DNA of 64,000 nt from Areca catechu (taxonomy: Eukaryota; Streptophyta; Magnoliopsida; Arecales; Arecaceae): positions 17,952,827 through 18,016,826 of the forward strand of contig CM038051.1 of NCBI GenBank assembly GCA_021397845.1, read 5' to 3'. Position 1 is the first letter of the stretch. Each line of letters begins with the position of its first letter. The position numbers and the translations under genes are program-made. Below are positions 22,847-36,440 of the stretch, piece after piece. The notes below the pieces were generated by a model, which saw only the letters and a list, made by a program, of their open reading frames with translations, was not told where the DNA came from and did no database searches.

Positions 22847-25844
22847 TCATACTCCATCCCCACTTCTTCTTGTCACTAGCTCTATCTCCAGGCCTCTACG
22901 CTTGTTGTACATGTACCTAATTCTAAGAGTATATATGGACTTTCCTAGTATGGTATTCATGGAGCAATGAATTTATCTATCCGACTGATTCAAGTGGAGA
23001 ATATCTGTTCTTCTCGAGAATTTTTTATAGTGCATCTTAGATTGCTATGTTAAAAAGCTAATGGCAGCGTTCCCATTTATTGAAGGAGAATGCTGATTAT
23101 TGGAGAATGCTGAGTTTGGTTATGAGCATTTAATGGTTGCTTCAGACTGGTGGAGGATTGGCACGTGGAGTAGTTCTGAAGGACAAGGAAAGAAAAAAGG
23201 AATCGTTGTTTTCGGTGCTGCTGCATTAAATGATTCGTGCATGGTAGGAATGGAAGAGGTGGTCTGGGCAAATCACGGTTCTTCTGGGTCCTTGTTTGGT
23301 GGCTGAAGTTATTGTGGAAACTAGATAAGATGAGTTATTTATCGAAGGGGAATTTACTGTTGTTTTTGCAGTAGCAGTGCTTCCAGAAGTACTGCTCCAT
23401 TACTCCAGGCCCATGCCCTCTTCTTGATCACAAATTACAACCACACAGAGAAAACTAATCATGCACACAAACTACACCTTGGTCATTAGATACCTAGTGC
23501 AAGGAGGCAGTGCACACACACACACACACACTCTCTCTCTCTCTCATTCATGCAACTATTGTAGTTGATGGTACATATTTATGTCTGGTTATGGTAAGTG
23601 ATGGGTTGTTAGAGTGGCCGGGGGATTTTCTGAGTCTTAGGAAGAACTAATAATTAAGCAGGATACTTTATAGAAGTCTCAGAAGACCCAGATGCAGCAA
23701 TTGTTGATTTTTGGACTACATGATGTAAGTAAATATTTCCTGCGACTCTATGACCCATTTCCCTCTGTAATGAGATAGTATTAACTGTGGCCGTAGTCCC
23801 GATAATTGTGGAAGGGAGAGTGGTGCGTCGCAATAATCCGATGTCTAGTGATTTGTCTGTCAATTTATTGCCTGCAGGGTTCATTCTTGATGGGAATTTG
23901 CAGGTCTCGTATTCATCCATGTCAGTGACACGTAAGGGATGCAAATGACATGCAATTGGAAGTTGTGCTACAGTTTTTGAGTGATTTTCTTGTGACATGA
24001 AAAATTGCAAAGCAGTCCAATTTGCAATGTGATTTTTTTTTTTTTTTCTTTTCCCACGAGGAAAAAATTAGCAAATTATATATATACTTCTTACATCTTT
24101 TACCATCTTTCTTTCACAACTATCGTATTAGTAATTATAAAATATATTTTGATCTGAGTTTTTCTTTGTATTTATTCGTTGCACAGTGATGCTATAGGAG
24201 GATTTATTGTATATTCTCTTCTGGACACTCACCAACCTTTGATGCGGTTGAATAACATTTCTGAAGAATAGTTTTGATATGTGCAGTACACATGATTTAT
24301 AGAAAAGAGGGGAATATTTGATGAATGGTTATGGCTCAATCAAGTAATAATTAAAATATTTGGGACTGCCTTTTGGTCCTCAAGAACGATGTATATATAA
24401 TAATTAATAGTGTGTATGTGTATTCTCATCATCAGTGTTGTATAGGTACACTTCGTTCATGTATTTTCTTCTTGAAGATTAATTATTTGGAGCAGAAATT
24501 AGTATGGATCCATTTTTTTAGGGACTGGAATGTTATAATCATACAGAATCTATGGTGGTAATCAGATTTTCCAATGGCTTGAGATTGGATATATATAGAT
24601 AAATCATACAGGGTTACCATGTAATACTTTGACAATAATTAGTGGCTTCTCTTTGCAAATGAAGACCATCTGAACTCGATCATTAACTTGAAGCCAATCC
24701 AATTATGAGCAAACTTGCTCATAAATCAGGAGGATAAGAAAAAATACCTTCTATGAATATAAATGTGACCTAATTTGTCAGGAAGAAAAGGAGGCAAAAT
24801 ATCAACCGAGGAGTACTTTAAACCAAACAAACCATGCAGTAACGAGTTTTCATCAAGAAATTTACTACGTACTAGCAATTGAGTGTCTATCGGTTTACCG
24901 TCTCCAGTATTTTAATCAACTTTTAATTACTTGAACCACCGAAATTTGTGGCATCAATTGGGAGAAAGATGGCTCTTTCAAATTACTCGAGTCAGCTAAA
25001 TCCGTACAATTCTCTACTTAGACGAAAGCATTGCTTTTTAATCAAATGATTCGAATCCACTGCTGGTCTTTTGTCTTTATCTCTTTTGCTTGTGGCACAC
25101 TCAACTGCAAGGACGGAGGCCTTTATCCACTAAAATGCTACAAATCTTAGCATCCATATTAAAAGCACAGAATCTGGAAGACAGAACACTTTAAATTTTA
25201 TACAAATAGCGTGAATGCCGTTCCACCTAAACAAGCTAATTATAATGCAAATCATGTTAAGACCGAGAACATGATAATGATATGCCATTAAAGTATTTAG
25301 AAAACAATCCTAAGGGTTGCAAGCACATATATTTCAGCCTTAATTCACTAATGAGGCTAGCTGCAAATATTAATGGCAGATGCATAACCAAAATTGGAAA
25401 AGTTCTCCACAACAAAGAAAAGGATAATCTCAATATATTTAACCACATCTGGAAGCATCTTGGCATTGCATGAAGCTGTAGTGTGAGACAGAGAATGCTC
25501 CATACTTCTTCTCACTTCTTTGCATGTCCTTGCGCCGTCCATGGTCTGGTTCATGACCACCAATTCCTCTATGATTTAAGCTCAAGCGTTGCACTCAAAT
25601 TGGTTCTGGTGCGAGATATGGAAAAGGATGGAGGCAAAGCATGCATCAGGTCTCCTCCTTCATGCATGGGAGATCTCTTTCTCGGATTTATATATCTCGC
25701 ACCAAGAGTAGCCTTATTAGCTGATGATTTCAATGGGCCCATGGCTCCTCGTGCTCTACAGAAGTTTAAAAGCTTAATTTGTTCCGTGTGCTTTGAGAAA
25801 AGCTAGACGTGACATTAAATTCCTGATGTGCGTATGAGACTGAG

Positions 25845-25892
<48 letters not shown>

Positions 25893-26284
25893 GGATGGAT
25901 TATGACAAAAAGATGCTTTGTGAGCGCGTGCAACAAACGAAAAGTGACACAAGATACAGGTTAAGATCCAATAGGATAGAATTAGGGAAGGTGGAGGAGG
26001 TGCAGAAGATATCAAGGTATATATCACTCGCGGAAGCAGTCTAGAAAAATAATCTAATGAGGGGCCGATATGGTCCAAATTGATAATAGCGGCCTCGTCC
26101 CTTGTTCCCATGGACAACTTTATCCATGGTACACTATCTACAAGTTGGGGAGGAGTTGGGCTTGGGCCCAACAACAAAGAAGGAGTTTTGTTTTCCAAGT
26201 TGCCAAGGTCATGGATTCATCGGAGAAAGTCTAATATAGTGTATAATCTAGTTGGACCAAGCAATCCTCACTTTTTAATATACA
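22847..26284. other. Intergenic downstream of WRKY, no gene recognised
   Basis: It includes the WRKY 3' UTR of unknown length. Simple repeats occur at about 23514-23543 ((CA)n then (CT)n) and 25848-25888 ((GA)n). Open frames such as 23654-24010 (-), 25483-25806 (+) and 25815-26198 (-) show no recognised domain; the last owes its length partly to the (GA)n tract. Confidence 0.55.
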
Positions 26285-26880
26285 TTTAATATTTATAGCT
26301 TTATCTTTTCATTAAAAATTTTGAATGATAAAAATATCTCTTATAAAAAAATTATGATACCCATGGCTTGCATGATGACATTCCATGGCTCAGATTATGA
26401 CTTCATATATTATAAAATCAAGGAATATTTTTGTGATTAAAAGAAGTTTAAAATTTTTTTAATGATGAAAATATCACATTATCAGGGTTATGATACCCTA
26501 TGTACAAAGGGATATCATAAAGGAAGAGCATTTTTATCATTCAAATACGTATTTAATACCTGCAATTTACTTTTTCATTAAAAATTTTGAATGACAAAAA
26601 TATCTTTTCCTTATTATACTCTTTTGTGAATAGGATGCCATAATCTTATTCACATAATGTTATAAGGTCGAGAATATTTTCGTTATTGAAGTTTTTTTGA
26701 ACTTTTTCAATGATGAAAATACCTTCGTTCTTATAACATCCTGTAAACAAGATTATGATACCTTATTCATTGGGATGTTATAATCCAAGCAAACAAATAT
26801 CATAATTTTTTTATAATGAAGAGGTATTTTTGTTATTCAAATTCTTTAATAAAAAAGTAAAACTACCGGCACTAAATATA
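26285..26880. mobile_element. MITE-like foldback cluster with diverged inverted repeats
   Basis: The first 75 bp (TTTTCATTAAAAATTTTGAA, then AAAATTATGATA) recurs in inverted form at the end of the region (about 26800-26876). Another copy in direct orientation begins near 26550. At least two AT-rich, non-coding units with terminal inverted repeats thus appear to lie head to tail. No transposase is visible and the superfamily cannot be assigned. Confidence 0.5.
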
Positions 26881-27090
26881 CTTTGAAAAGTGAGACTTAT
26901 ATGATCCAATCATATTTAGTGATGTATTTTTTCTACACCGTCCCCCCGATGGACAAAGAATTATCCTTCAACATGACATGTAGGGCCCAGGACAAGGATA
27001 TCTTAAGCCATCACCTGGAGCAGCCCAAAATGACATGCAGTCAGGATTATGGGCCATGGTATTAGCATTCCTACTCTGAAGTTGGAACTC

Positions 27091-27126
<36 letters not shown>

Positions 27127-27559
27127 TTTGACATGCTCATTTCCACCTGATATCAGGTTGGGTCCGGTATAAATTAAGGTTTCATATATTACTGTTTTAC
27201 ATGGATTCTACATGAAATCGACCTAATCTAAGCCAATTCGTAGACACCCTTAATACACTTCAGTGGAAAAGAACATAGAACACGCTCTTATAATTTGCTC
27301 TGTGGCAACATCAACTTGGAAATGTCTTCACGGGGAGCTTTCAATTGATATCATCTTTGATTCCGATTTATGGTAGGAGGATGGATGTGAAGGAGCTTGA
27401 GAGATGCTAGGGTTTTTCAATACCTAGTTTCTAATCCTAGGTATAGCTGGCTTTGTTGGCAATTAATTAATTAATCGATCATTGGAATTTCATGAGGTGT
27501 TAAAAGGTAACGGCTACTTTGGACCTAGGGTATTGGAATGCCTACAGCTCTAATAATAG
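26881..27559. other. Intergenic with (ATT)n microsatellite
   Basis: Holds a (TTA)n tract at about 27098-27125. No gene or further repeat is recognised. Confidence 0.5.
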
Positions 27560-28390
27560 CTCACCAAAAACTTTTTGATATCGAGGTTCATTGGATAACC
27601 CCTCCTCCTCCTGGTGCAATGAAGGTTAATTTCGACAGATGCTATCAATAGGGACAGGTTGGTATGGGATTTTTGGTGAGGAACCATTTTGGATTATTTT
27701 TGATCTCCCGTTTCATCAAAAAAAGTGGAACCATTTCCATCAAGTTCTAGTAGTAGGTTCCGGGGTGTTTAGTGCTGCTTCAGTACGTATCTTAATTTAT
27801 TAGAGTTGCATATTATATAGGAAGGTCCGATGCATGCATGGGAGTCATCCATGAACTACATTTTTGTGGAATCGTACGTTATTGGAGGAGACCCTGCTAT
27901 GGTTATTAACTAAATCTCAAAGACTTCAATTACTTTGCAAGATCATCATCCTTTACTCCAAGACATTAGCTAAGCTACATCCTATATATCTACAGCTAGC
28001 GTGCTCTTTGAGGTACGCCACATAGGGAGATATGAACTATCCTGCAATGTTGGCTTGTCAAAAGATATTCAAATATGATTTTTCATTGGCGTAGCTTCTT
28101 TCAAGCCTAATTTCTCTTGGTTGTTAATGCATGATGCCATAGATGGAAGCTATTTACATATAAATATTCTTGGGGTCCTTGAATATTTATCTATGCGGTA
28201 CGAATATTTGGCACTGCTGGACTGGTTTTGGAGAAGAATTCTTTGACAATTGTTGGATGGATTCAGTGGCAGGCAGCTGGTCCTGCTCATCCCCTCCTTC
28301 ACGACGTATGGTGGGTGGCTAGTGATGAGTATACCTCTCTAGAAGTTTACCATATTTATTGGAAGATTAATTGAACAGCATATTAGATGG
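27560..28390 (+). pseudogene. LINE-type RNase H remnant
   Basis: Broken + strand frames read HWITPPPPGAMKVNFDRCYQ, then GMGFLVRNHFG (27590-27700). A later part reads HPLLHDVWWVASDEYTSLEV followed by YHIYWKIN (about 28280-28370). These match the order and wording of the RNase H domain at the C-terminus of plant non-LTR retrotransposons (VNFDGS, then GGAGFVIRD, then FEVRHVYREAN). The first catalytic Asp is present; stops and frameshifts are many. A domesticated RNase H-like gene is possible, but decay argues for a LINE fragment. Confidence 0.6.
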
Positions 28391-31300
28391 CTTCTAACTC
28401 TGATTTCCTTCTTGGAACTTGCAGGATTTTTTTTTTTTTTTCCTGATTTTTATAGATGCAGTCATATCCGGTAGGTATGATCTTAGTTTTTTTTGCATCT
28501 TATGCTACCACCGAGATTAGCAGAGTTGCACCTCTCGTGTCATACTTGCATGGCTACGTGCATGGCTGTGCTGATTGATCTTAAAATCTCGAACAAATCT
28601 TCGATGATGTCGAGAACCGTTTAATTTCATTCAATTCTCTCCGAGCCAAAAAGTTAGTTGTCCGTCTCCTGCTTCTCGAATCGAACTTATTCTTCTAGTC
28701 ATTGGCAGGGTAGATCGTAACCACTAAAATCATATATGGTAGCGGAAATATCACAAGAACGAATGGAAAAATTAACTTTATAAAATTAGGCATTCGGTTG
28801 TGCCCAAAAGAAAGCCAAGAGAGCATAAGGTGGCTAGGTCAAAACTAATAATTGTCCTTCCTGTTTGACTCATTCATGGTTAGAAAATTGAGCAACGCGG
28901 AGAAGGAGACTGGGGTTAGCTGGTTTTGGCACCCCTCTTTTTGCTGAGAAAGGTCCTCGGTTCAAAGTTAGATGGAAACATATTTTTATCATGTTCCTTG
29001 AAAAAATAATAATAATAAAAAAAATGCTTAACTAAACAGCTGAAATTAACATCAAGTGGAGCTTGGATACAATAAAATAATAGTATCATGCTACTATCTA
29101 TCATATATATATTTATTATTGTTTTCATTTAAATTAAAAATTTTGATGGTAGGCAGTATTATTAGATACCCACACCTTTTCTCAGGAAAAAAAAATAAAC
29201 TCAATTGTTTCCATGGCATGTAATGACTTGTGAAATGTGAAAACAATGTAATGGAATCATATATATATATATATATATGTATGGTTACCTTGACAATGTT
29301 GACTATATGAAAGATGGGTATTAAAAGTTTGAAAACTCGATAACATGTTTATGTCCACCATGCAACTTTGGTCTTTCAGTCATCCATTGCCTGATGCAAA
29401 AAATGCAAGGATGGCGGACCAAACTTGTGTCAACCAGTTACATGAAAGCCAACCCGATTGACTTTAAACTTCGAAACACCCATGTATAGATGTTGGAGGG
29501 CATGCACTTGTTTTTAAAGTTGAGGTTCGGTATCAGATGGAAGAAATTCCAGTATCATTCGGTCTTAAATTTAGACGTTAGTGAGTCAAAAATGTCAGAT
29601 TTTTTTTTTGTACAAGGACCTTAATTCCGCGGAGAAGACGCTATTCTTGACAAGTTGGTGCCTTGGTCGGCCACTTGGTGGGTATGGTGTATGTCGATGG
29701 TAATGAAAACAGTGGGAGACGATGTGCCTCCTTTGGGGGCAATGCGAGGCATTGTAGGGTTGATGGTGATGCCAAAATAGATGGTATTTGACCAACCATC
29801 AAAGACCGTTCATGGAGGGAAGCTGGAGTTAGGTGGAGGAACAACCTACCATCCTTCCCTCGGTTCCCTGGTCATCCCATCTGAAAATATCCCACATTTT
29901 GAGCCCTGCTAATTAATTAGACCATGCCTCAATGTGATGATCCATGATAGCCTCTGCTTGCAAGTGGACCCTTTTTTTTTTTTTTTTTTTGAATTCAAGA
30001 AGTATTTAGACCGCATGGCTACACCTAATTAAATTTAATGATCCATGAGTGCTTGCTTGGAACTTGGAAGTGGAATTTTCTTTTACCCCTTGAATGAAAG
30101 ATGCGTTGAAACCATGTGGCTGCGCCTAAATTTGATGGATCAATGATCCATGAATGGCTGCTTGCAAGTGCAATTTTTGTTTTTAATAGAAAATGGAGGA
30201 ATTGAAAAACTTCCTCCAATTTATTACAAAAAAAATATTAACATAAATTATAATGATATTTTATAATAGAATATGAAAGAGAAGAAATATAAAGTAAGTA
30301 ACTGGATAGAGAAAAATAATCTGATGGAGAAGGGGCTGGTGACTTTGAGAAGATTCAGCCAAACATAATTTTATGCCACGTTGCAAAGGTATGGGGGGTT
30401 TTATGAAAAATAGAAGAAGTTGAGGACTTCTGCTAAAGAAAAATTATAGGATTCCTTTCATGCCATATATGTCATATTTGGTCCCATCTTTTTCTTATGA
30501 TAGACTATACCCTTTTTTTTTTTTCTTTTCAATCCATGATGACCATAAAGTTTGAAGATTGTTAACCAAACTTCTAATATGGGGACATAAAAGAATAGAC
30601 AACCAAATAATAACTCAAAAAAAATGGGTATCTGATGAAAAGATGCACTTGTAAATGGACTTTGCTCTTGCTCTTGGTATCAGGTCAAGCAACTTTATAC
30701 CAAGTGATTGGGGCCATCAAGAAGAGCTGCAATCGAAAAACAAAAGTTCACAAAGATTGGACAAGCCGACCATGGAAAAAAATAAAAGTATCTCAAATTC
30801 TTGTCTAAAATAATTAGCACGGTAAGTGAAGGGTAATTTAACCAAAAATGTACGTTTTTTTTTTTTTTTTTTTTTTTTTGCCGCTTTTACTTTCCCTTAT
30901 AACATTGTATGAGAATTCCCAAGGGAAAAAAAATTATTTTATTTTAAAAGAATCAGTCAAAGACTGGAACAAATCTTCTTACTATAATAATGGTATCATG
31001 GGAGTCCACTATAATACGATTGCAGTGCTCTTGAGGCTTTGGTAGGAAGTGTGGAGATGTGGATTTCCTTTGCTAGCGCTATATGTCAACAATTTGGGTT
31101 AGGTCAGCCTAACTAAATCCACTTAAAACTCTAAGCGTGACGTAATCACGTAATTATTAGTGTGCTCGTATTGAATTGGCTCTCACCACCACCATTGGAT
31201 GAGTTCTAGAATGATGTAGTGTTATGTGATGCGACTTGACCCATTTGCATCGATATATGCTAAAGAAGAGCAAGCATTTCAAACTTTCCCATACAAATGA

Positions 31301-31977
31301 GTTCCACGCCGTATGCCATCTTAGCTCTCCAGTATTTTTTTTAACTTAGACAAAGTCTCGGGCAACTCGCGTGCAATTATTTTAAGCTCTCCTGGCATCC
31401 AAGTCAAAGCTAGCCATGTCCAACCAGTGCCCATGCGTTTGGTGCATGCAACGAAAGTGACGCATTGATACCCTCTACAGTCTAAATAGGCATTTTTGGG
31501 AATTGTTATTCATCTATTTTGGAGGATAATGTTCAGGATTTAGTGGCAGACGTGAAAATGCACTTATTAGTGTTTGGTCATGGAATAAAATTTGGAGGGA
31601 CAAGGAAAAATTATCCAGATAAGTTTGGAAGAATAAGAGTTATTCCGTGGAATAGAAAATTTGCTTGTTTGGTTGAACGAGCAAGTTCGGTGGTTACTCC
31701 GTTATGATCATGTTTGGTTGGTAGTGCAGGATGAAAGAATAGGGATTGTTTTTTTGTTGTTGGGATAAAACTGTCCTTCTGTAGTTGTGAAAAGATGGGT
31801 GAGTATGGAATGGTTTGGAGTTGTTGAAATATCAACACCCTTGCTCCCCACCATCCATGGCCCTCAGCACCATTTCTACTCGATTGGACTAAAATTTTGT
31901 TAAAGTAAACTAGCATGATTCACTTTGAGGATTGTGGTGTTGGAAATGAGATCCCATCACCTGGCAATCCAGGAGCT
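28391..31977. other. Intergenic, no gene recognised
   Basis: AT-rich with T-tracts (about 28427-28442, 29970-29990, 30855-30879) and a (TA)n tract near 29261-29278. Three diverged copies of about 105 bp sharing GATCCATGA and GCTTGCAAGTG lie at about 29935-30180. No coding frame is supported. Confidence 0.5.
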
Positions 31978-32110
31978 TATAAAATAAATAAATAAATATT
32001 ATTTAGATTTTTTTTGATCTATATAAATATTAAAAATCTTTCTAATGAATAATCGATATAAGACTAAATATATATCCACACAAGTCCTCATATATTTTTC
32101 TATTTAAGTC
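31978..32110. repeat. Left flanking copy of a 130-bp repeat with an snRNA-promoter-like core
   Basis: Matches 46565-46700 beyond the far LTR. On the - strand it reads AGTCTTATATCG followed about 30 bp later by TTTATATAG. This resembles the plant upstream sequence element RTCCCACATCG plus TATA box after C-to-T decay. Confidence 0.55.
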
Positions 32111-32278
32111 CTTACATTCTTGCCAGCTTAAAGATTCAAATCTATGTATCTATGTATAAACATCATGATTGGTCCATGTTCAATTTTAATGAACTTGTAC
32201 TGCAGTATTTTCTCGTCCACATAGTTATAGACCAGATTGGTTTTGATATCATTTATAATAATTTAAGATCTTATATCA

Positions 32279-34319
32279 TACCCCGAATCTGGTACCGGAA
32301 TCGACTACGTGACCAACCACACAAACCCTAAAATACCCTCTAAAATTCATGCAAGGCCTAAAAAAATTTTCATTTCAACTTCAATCCTTCGTAATATTAT
32401 TAATCACAGTTTATAAGAAAATACCATAACTCATATGGTTACAATTTTGGTCATCCTTTAGACATCTGTTTGGTATTAATAACTTTCTAGCTACACATCA
32501 TTTCTTCATGAATCTCATTCATCACCAAGCTCAAATATCCTGCACAACTCTAAGAAGGAAAATAAATAGAGGGTTGTAAGCTTCATAGTCCAGTAAGGTC
32601 TCCAAACAGTCACTAATAATAATAATTTAAAAATTAGCAAGAATATAAGAGTATATTATGTCATGCAACGAACAACTCGATGTCATATACGACAAACCTT
32701 TTGAAAAAAAAAATCTTTTTCTTTATCAATTTAACCATCTTTCTTCTTCTTTAGGGTTCTGAACTAACCATGGTCATGCATCAGCCCATGATTAGCAATC
32801 TCATAATCAACCATTTACTCGCGATCAGGCTAGTCTCACAATCGACCATTTACTCATGGTCAGGCTAGCTTACGTACAAAGCCCGTGGCTCAGGCTGTCC
32901 CACCACGATCCCATGGTATAGCTAGTCCAAATATCTCATTCTCTTAATTAACACTTTATCCTTTCACATCATCATGTCAAATCATATTACGATGTCAAAT
33001 CATGAAATCTCAAATCTTTCAATGACCAGAATCACGATCCAAACCATACAAATATCACTTTATTTGATAAAACATGGTATACAGGAATATAGCTAATAAT
33101 AATAACAATCATATTGTCTAACATAAAAAGTCAAACTATTCAATGTAAAACTGTCATGCATGTCGATGCTCATATGCATGAATCAATTATGTCATAATAA
33201 ATACATATATATATAATTGGTGATCAGGTCCAGAGATCCTTATCTTCAAGAACTAACCCAAAATATTCGATATTAATCTGTACCTGGAGCTCGTCTAACA
33301 CCTTTCTGCTCAGGAAACTGTTCCCCTATAACATAAATAATCCTAGGATAATTTGTAAACAAAATCCTAACTTCATGAATGTCAAGAGAGCTTTTCGATC
33401 TCCCCCCTTCAATATTTATATTTTCTCCTTTCCCTCTCCTTTTTCTCTCTCCTCTCTCTCTTTCTACAAACCAAAACTCTAAGATCTCTCCACTTCTCTA
33501 TCCCGAACTCCAACATATCCCCAAAACTGAAAGCTATCCCATGCCTTCGTAGCATGATAATCTTCCTCTTCTCCTAAATCGAGATCTCTTTCCTCCCTCC
33601 TCTTTTCTCATCTTTTTCTTTCTTTCTTTCTTCTCTTCCGGATTGCAAAATCTCTTCGTGGCTCTCTTTTTGGCTCTCTGTTCGGGTTCTCTGTACTATG
33701 TTGGCCCTCTAAAATAACCCTCGATGTCTGGGTGTCTCTTATTAATAACGAAACCAGTCCAAAACCTCGTGAAAATACATCTCAGAAGTCCAAAACCATA
33801 AAGAAAGCTTTCAGGCCATGAGATTTGAGATCAACGTCTTAGATCACGTCGAAATTCGAATCCAAAAGCCCATAATCAGGCCTAATCTCAGCCGGATCAA
33901 TCTTAGCCATTCGATCAGGTGATCGGACGGTCCAGATCATGCAAAAGAGCTATAGACCATGGTGGACCGTGAGAAACATGCTGGGAAATGCCCAGGAAAT
34001 GCGGGGAAACGTCCCCAGCGTGCACCGCTTCCGGCTGGGCCGAGCCCATGGGCTCGTGCGCTCCCGGGCGTGGGCTTGGGTCGTGCCTCGCATGCTCGCG
34101 TAATGGGCCTGGGCCGTGCCCGCCCGCGTGCCTCGCACTCGCCCGCGTGCCCGCCCGTGCTTGCCCGCTAGCATGCCAGTCCGCGTGCCTGCCCGTGCTC
34201 ACCCGCACGCCCGTTCGCACTCGCCTGAGTCGCGTGCTGGCCCACACGCATGTGTGTCTAGGTCGGGTCCAACCAGGTGTGCTGGCCGTGCTTCATATTT
34301 TTTTTTCTGGGTTGTTACA
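32279..34319 (-). repeat. LTR A (3' LTR) of a large non-autonomous gypsy-type element
   Basis: About 2.04 kb, homologous to 34658-36440 plus 46374-46564. On the - strand it starts TGTAACAACCCAG and ends near GATTCGGGG. The purine tract AAGGGAGGAGAA directly precedes it at about 34321-34332, as expected for the 3' LTR of a - strand element. Bases 33985-34270 form a GC-rich island of GCCCGCGTGC-like units. Confidence 0.75.
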
Positions 34320-34657
34320 TTCTCCTCCCTTAAAAGAATTTTATTCTCGAAATTAGCTTAATTGAGATTTTAAACCTTAAAAGTAACTAACCTTCATATC
34401 ATTCTATCATATCCTAATAATCACCATGTGATTTCCAAATCACTAATGTCCAGTTTCGAACAATCATGACTTGAATTTTGATATCACTTGATCTATCATA
34501 GCACTTATACCATAGTCCCATGTCATCATAACCTAAGCTCTACACTATTCTTACATTATTCTTGTCATATCCTAATAATCATCATGTCATTATTATTTTA
34601 AATCACTTGTATCACGTCCTAAATGATCATAACCTAAGCTCTGATACTACTTTCTCA
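34320..34657 (-). mobile_element. Tiny internal region (about 340 bp) between two 2-kb LTRs
   Basis: It reads on the - strand. A primer-binding-site-like TAGTATCAGAGCTTAGG lies about 8 bases after LTR B, and a polypurine tract lies just before LTR A. Between them are only short AT-rich repeats (TCATATCCTAATAATCAYCA twice). No gag or pol is present, so this is a TRIM/LARD-like non-autonomous element or a deletion derivative. Confidence 0.65.
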
Positions 34658-36440
34658 TGCCCCGAATCCAGCACCGAAATCGGCTACGTGACCGGCCACA
34701 CGAACCCTAGAATACCCTCTAGAATTTATGCAAGGCCTAAAAAAAATTTCGTTTCAACTTCAATCCTTCATAATATTATTGATCACAATTCATAAGAAAA
34801 TACCATAACTTATATGGTTACAATTTTGATCATCCTTCAGATATCTGTTTGGTATTAATAACTTTCTAGCTACACATCATTTCTTCACGAATCTCATTCA
34901 TCACTAAACTCAAATATCCTATACAACTCTGAGAAGGAAAACAAATAGAGGGTTATGAACTTTACAGCCTAGTAAGATCTCCAAATAGTTACCAATAATA
35001 ATAATTTAAAAATTAGCAAGAATATAAGAGAAAATTTAATTATCCTTCTTTTTCTCTAGGGTTCTAGATTAACCACGATTATGCATTGCCCATGACTGGC
35101 AATCTTATAATCGACCATTTACTCGTGGTCAGGTTAGTCTCATAATCGACCATTTACTTGTGATCAAGCTAGCTTACGTACAAAGCCCGTGGCTCAGGCT
35201 ATCCCACCACGATCCCGTGGTATGGTTAGTCAAAATACCTCATTTTCTTAATTAACATTTTATCTTTTCACATCATCATGTCAAATCATATCACGATGTC
35301 AAACTATGAAATCTCAAATCTTTCAATGACCGGCATTACGGTCCAAACCATACAAATATCACTTTATTTGATAAAACATGGTATACAGGAATATAGCAAA
35401 TAATAATAACAATCATACTGTCCAATGTAAAAAAGTCAAACTATTCCATGTAAAACTAGTCATGCATGTCGATGCTTATATGCATGGATCAAATCATGTC
35501 ATAATAAATACACACATATATATATATAACTGGTGATCAGGTCCAGAGATCCTTACCTTTAAGAGCTAACCCAAAATACCTGGTATCAATCTGTACTGAG
35601 AGCTCGTCCAACACCTTCCTGCTCAGGAGACTGTTCTCTTACAACATAAATACTCCGATAATTTGTAAACCAAATCTTAACTTCATGAATTTTAAGAGAG
35701 CTTTTCGATCTTTCCCTTCAATATTTATATTTTTTCTCCTTTCCCTCTATTTTTCTCTCTCCTCTTTCTCTTTCCATAAACCAAAACTCTAAGATCTCTC
35801 TACTTCTCTATCCCGAACTCCAACATATCCCCAAAATTGGTCGCTATCCCATGCCTTTATAGCATGACAACCTTCCACTTCTCCTGAACCGAGATCTCTT
35901 TCCTCCCGCCTCTTTTCTTCTCTTTCTCTTTCTTTCTTCTTCTCTTCTGGATTGCAAAATCTCTTCGTGGCTCTCTTTTTGGCTCTTTGTTCGGGTTCTC
36001 TATACTATGTTGGCCCTCTAAAATAACCCTCGGTGTTTGGGTGTCTCTTGTTAATAACAAAACCAATTCAAAACCTAGTGAAAATACATCTCAGAAGTCC
36101 AAAACCATCAAGAAAGCTTTCAGGCTGTGAGATCTGAGATCAATGCCTTAGATCGTGTCGAAATCCAAATCCAAAAGCCCCTAATCAAGCCTTATCTCAG
36201 CCGGATCAATCTCAGCCATTCGATCAAGTGATCGGACGGTCCATATCATACAGAAGAGCCATAGACCATGGTGGACCATGAGAAATGGGCTGAGAAATGC
36301 TCGAGAAATGCTGGGAAACGTCCCCAGCGCATGCCATTTCTGGCTAGGCCGAGCCCACGCGCCCGCGCGCTCCCGTCCATGGGCTTGGGCCGCGCCTTGC
36401 GTGCCCGCGTAATGGGCCTGGGCCGCGCCCGCCTGCGCAC
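34658..36440 (-). repeat. LTR B (5' LTR), first segment, interrupted by copia
   Basis: Aligns with LTR A from its CCCCGAATCC end up to the GC-rich island. There it is cut at GCCTGCGCAC by the copia element and resumes at 46374. Confidence 0.8.

Noticed and set aside
25815..26198. 127-codon - strand ORF
   Set aside because: Its C-terminal SLSLSL run is the (GA)n microsatellite read in frame; the rest has no recognised domain.
28890..29025. Possible tRNA-derived SINE (TTAGCTGGTTTTGG and GGTTCAAAGTT like A and B boxes, A-rich end)
   Set aside because: The box matches are weak, there is no clear target-site duplication and the family is not recognised.
33915..34361. Long overlapping frames on both strands, Arg/Pro/Ala-rich
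   Set aside because: Caused by the GC-rich repetitive island of LTR A, which lowers stop frequency; the same frames reappear in the other LTR.
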